Shown here piece after piece: positions 62,888-64,000 of a DNA stretch of 64,000 nt (position 1 is the stretch's first letter; each line of letters opens with the position of its first letter). The notes below the pieces were generated by a model that worked only from the letters and a program-made list of their open reading frames with translations, made no database searches and was not told the origin of the DNA. Origin of the DNA: Sphingomonas oryzagri (GTDB lineage: Bacteria; Pseudomonadota; Alphaproteobacteria; Sphingomonadales; Sphingomonadaceae); the NCBI RefSeq assembly GCF_029906645.1, contig NZ_JARYGZ010000001.1:372001-436000 (forward strand), in the 5' to 3' direction. The position numbers and the translations under genes were made by a program.

Positions 62888-63840
62888 GCGGTGAAGCACT
62901 CCGGGTGTTGGGCGTAGAAATCGAGCCGGCGCAGGAAGGCCAGCGGATCCTTGCGGGTGACGAGCGCGTCAGCCGGCGTATTGAGCCAGTCCCACGCGCG
63001 AGTGAGGGTAAAGCGCAGCGCCGCGCCGCGCGCCAGAATCGGCAAGGCGGCGCGCTCGGCGTCGGTCAGGGGGTGGGCGGCCTGATAGCCTTCGATCAGC
63101 GCCCTGCCGATCGCGGCGTCATAGTCGCGTCCGTCGGCGGAGAACCCCCAGGCGCTGTGCGTCACCGCCACGTCCCACGCGCGAATTTCGGAGCAGGCGA
63201 AGTAGAAATCGATCACCCCCGTCACCCGGTCACCGAGCATCAGCACGTTGTCGGGGAAAAGATCGGCGTGGATCACCGATCGGGGTAGATCGGCCGGCCA
63301 GCGGGCGTCGAGAAAGGCGAGTTCTTCGGCGATGCGCGCGGAAAAGCCTGGCACGATCTCATCCATCGCGGTGCCGCAGCGACCGGCGAGTTCATGCCAA
63401 CCGGCCAAACCCAGCGTGTTGGGCCGCTCCGGCGTGAAATCGGCGAGGGCGCCGTGCATCTGGCCCAGCGCTTGGCCGGTCGCGCGCGCCTGCTCCGGCG
63501 TCGGATGTGAAAGCGATACGCCTTCCAGAAACTCGATCAGACAGGCCGGGCGGCCCGCGACCGTCTGGATCTGGACGCCTTCGCCATCCTTCAGCGCGCG
63601 CGGCACCGGCAATCCGCGATCCGCCAGATGATCGAGCAAGGCGAGGAAAAAGGGCAGGTCGCCGGCATCCACACGCTTTTCGTACAGCGTCAGGATGAAG
63701 CGCCCACCCTCGGCCTCGACCAGATAATTGCTGTTCTCGACGCCCTCGGCGATGCCCTTGAACGATCGCAGCGCGCCGACACCATAGCGCATCAGCAGCG
63801 CGGCCATCTCCTCGGCCGGCACATGGGTGTAGACCGCCAC
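62884..63840 (-). CDS. thrB: Homoserine kinase (APH-type ThrB)
   Basis: 318 residues from GTG 63840 with GGGGGAAG six bases ahead; the first residues [12 protein letters not shown] match the 'MAVYTHV' opening of this family. Catalytic loop [14 protein letters not shown] near 190-203 and [18 protein letters not shown] near 210. It phosphorylates homoserine in threonine synthesis. Located between ispH and rnhA, a typical sphingomonad order. Confidence 0.95.
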   Translation of the reverse strand: MAVYTHVPAEEMAALLMRYGVGALRSFKGIAEGVENSNYLVEAEGGRFILTLYEKRVDAGDLPFFLALLDHLADRGLPVPRALKDGEGVQIQTVAGRPACLIEFLEGVSLSHPTPEQARATGQALGQMHGALADFTPERPNTLGLAGWHELAGRCGTAMDEIVPGFSARIAEELAFLDARWPADLPRSVIHADLFPDNVLMLGDRVTGVIDFYFACSEIRAWDVAVTHSAWGFSADGRDYDAAIGRALIEGYQAAHPLTDAERAALPILARGAALRFTLTRAWDWLNTPADALVTRKDPLAFLRRLDFYAQHPECFTA

Positions 63841-63865
63841 TTGCTTCCCCCGCGAATATCGCCCG

Positions 63866-64000
63866 TCAGGCGGCGAGCCCGCGCGGCAGCTTGAAGACCA
63901 TATGCTCGATGGTGTGCTCCACCTCGCGCTCGGCGATCGCATAGCGGGTGGCGAGCCGATCGACCACCTCGCGGACGAGAACCTCCGGGGCGGAGGCGCC
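63866..64000 (-). CDS. ispH: HMBPP reductase, C-terminal fragment
   Basis: The last 44 codons, in frame to the window end. GASAPEVLVREVVDRLATRY and VVFKLPRGL-like end (MVFKLPRGLAA) are the C-terminal signature of IspH (LytB), the [4Fe-4S] enzyme that makes IPP and DMAPP in the isoprenoid pathway. The start and Fe-S Cys residues are outside the window. thrB begins 25 bases downstream. Confidence 0.88.
   Translation of the reverse strand, partial: GASAPEVLVREVVDRLATRYAIAEREVEHTIEHMVFKLPRGLAA

Overview
This window is ordinary chromosomal DNA of a high-GC alphaproteobacterium, most likely a sphingomonad (Sphingomonadaceae). The evidence is a GcrA cell-cycle regulator, TonB-dependent receptors in the style of that family, a petABC bc1 operon, the gene order ispH-thrB-rnhA, Tad/Cpa pilus genes, and short palindromic repeats of a kind common in sphingomonads. 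There is no integrase, transposase, CRISPR array or prophage. Coding density is very high and no gap without a gene exceeds 300 bases. Many gene pairs overlap by 4 bases (ATGA or GTGA), which suggests translational coupling.

Region 1 (1-5.5 kb) is a catabolic operon. It has the end of a stand-alone lipoyl protein, a glutathione S-transferase, a minimal 2-oxoacid dehydrogenase E2 catalytic domain, an SDR, an enoyl-CoA hydratase, an APH-fold kinase and an ACAD10/11-type acyl-CoA dehydrogenase. The last four resemble the logic of 4-hydroxyacyl-CoA (levulinate-type) degradation. Region 2 (5.5-21 kb) has a polyamine and outer-membrane-uptake theme: a PotD/PotF-like binding protein divergent from a PuuB-like oxidase, three TonB-dependent receptors, and a spermidine dehydrogenase-like Tat lipoprotein coupled to a GntR/FCD regulator. 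dapB-nth, a small exported protein, tRNA-Arg(CCG) and hutD are interspersed.

Region 3 (21-46 kb) is mostly housekeeping: parE, gcrA, a YadH-like permease, argD-argF-hslO separated by repeat elements, queC-queE, petABC, trmL-hemF-GNAT, lipB, apt, ychF, a TonB protein, pth and rplY, mixed with small exported or membrane proteins of unknown function. Region 4 (45.6-52.7 kb) has a broken TraB/GumN gene, glyQ-glyS and ppdK; glyS carries two low-GC patches. Region 5 (52.7-60.3 kb) is a Tad/Cpa pilus operon on the minus strand (cpaA-B-C-D-E-tadB-tadC). The CpaF/TadA ATPase and Flp pilin genes, normally expected in such loci, are absent. Region 6 (60.4-64 kb) has a monoacylglycerol lipase-like hydrolase coupled to a DauA-like D-amino-acid dehydrogenase, then rnhA, thrB and the end of ispH.

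I did not find a clear new defence or mobile system. The best leads are the 4-hydroxyacid-like operon with a split E2, the Tad locus without its motor, the glyS mosaic, the likely CTG start of the GntR gene, and several palindromic candidate operators. Functions are assigned by reading motifs and family resemblance; no database search was run.
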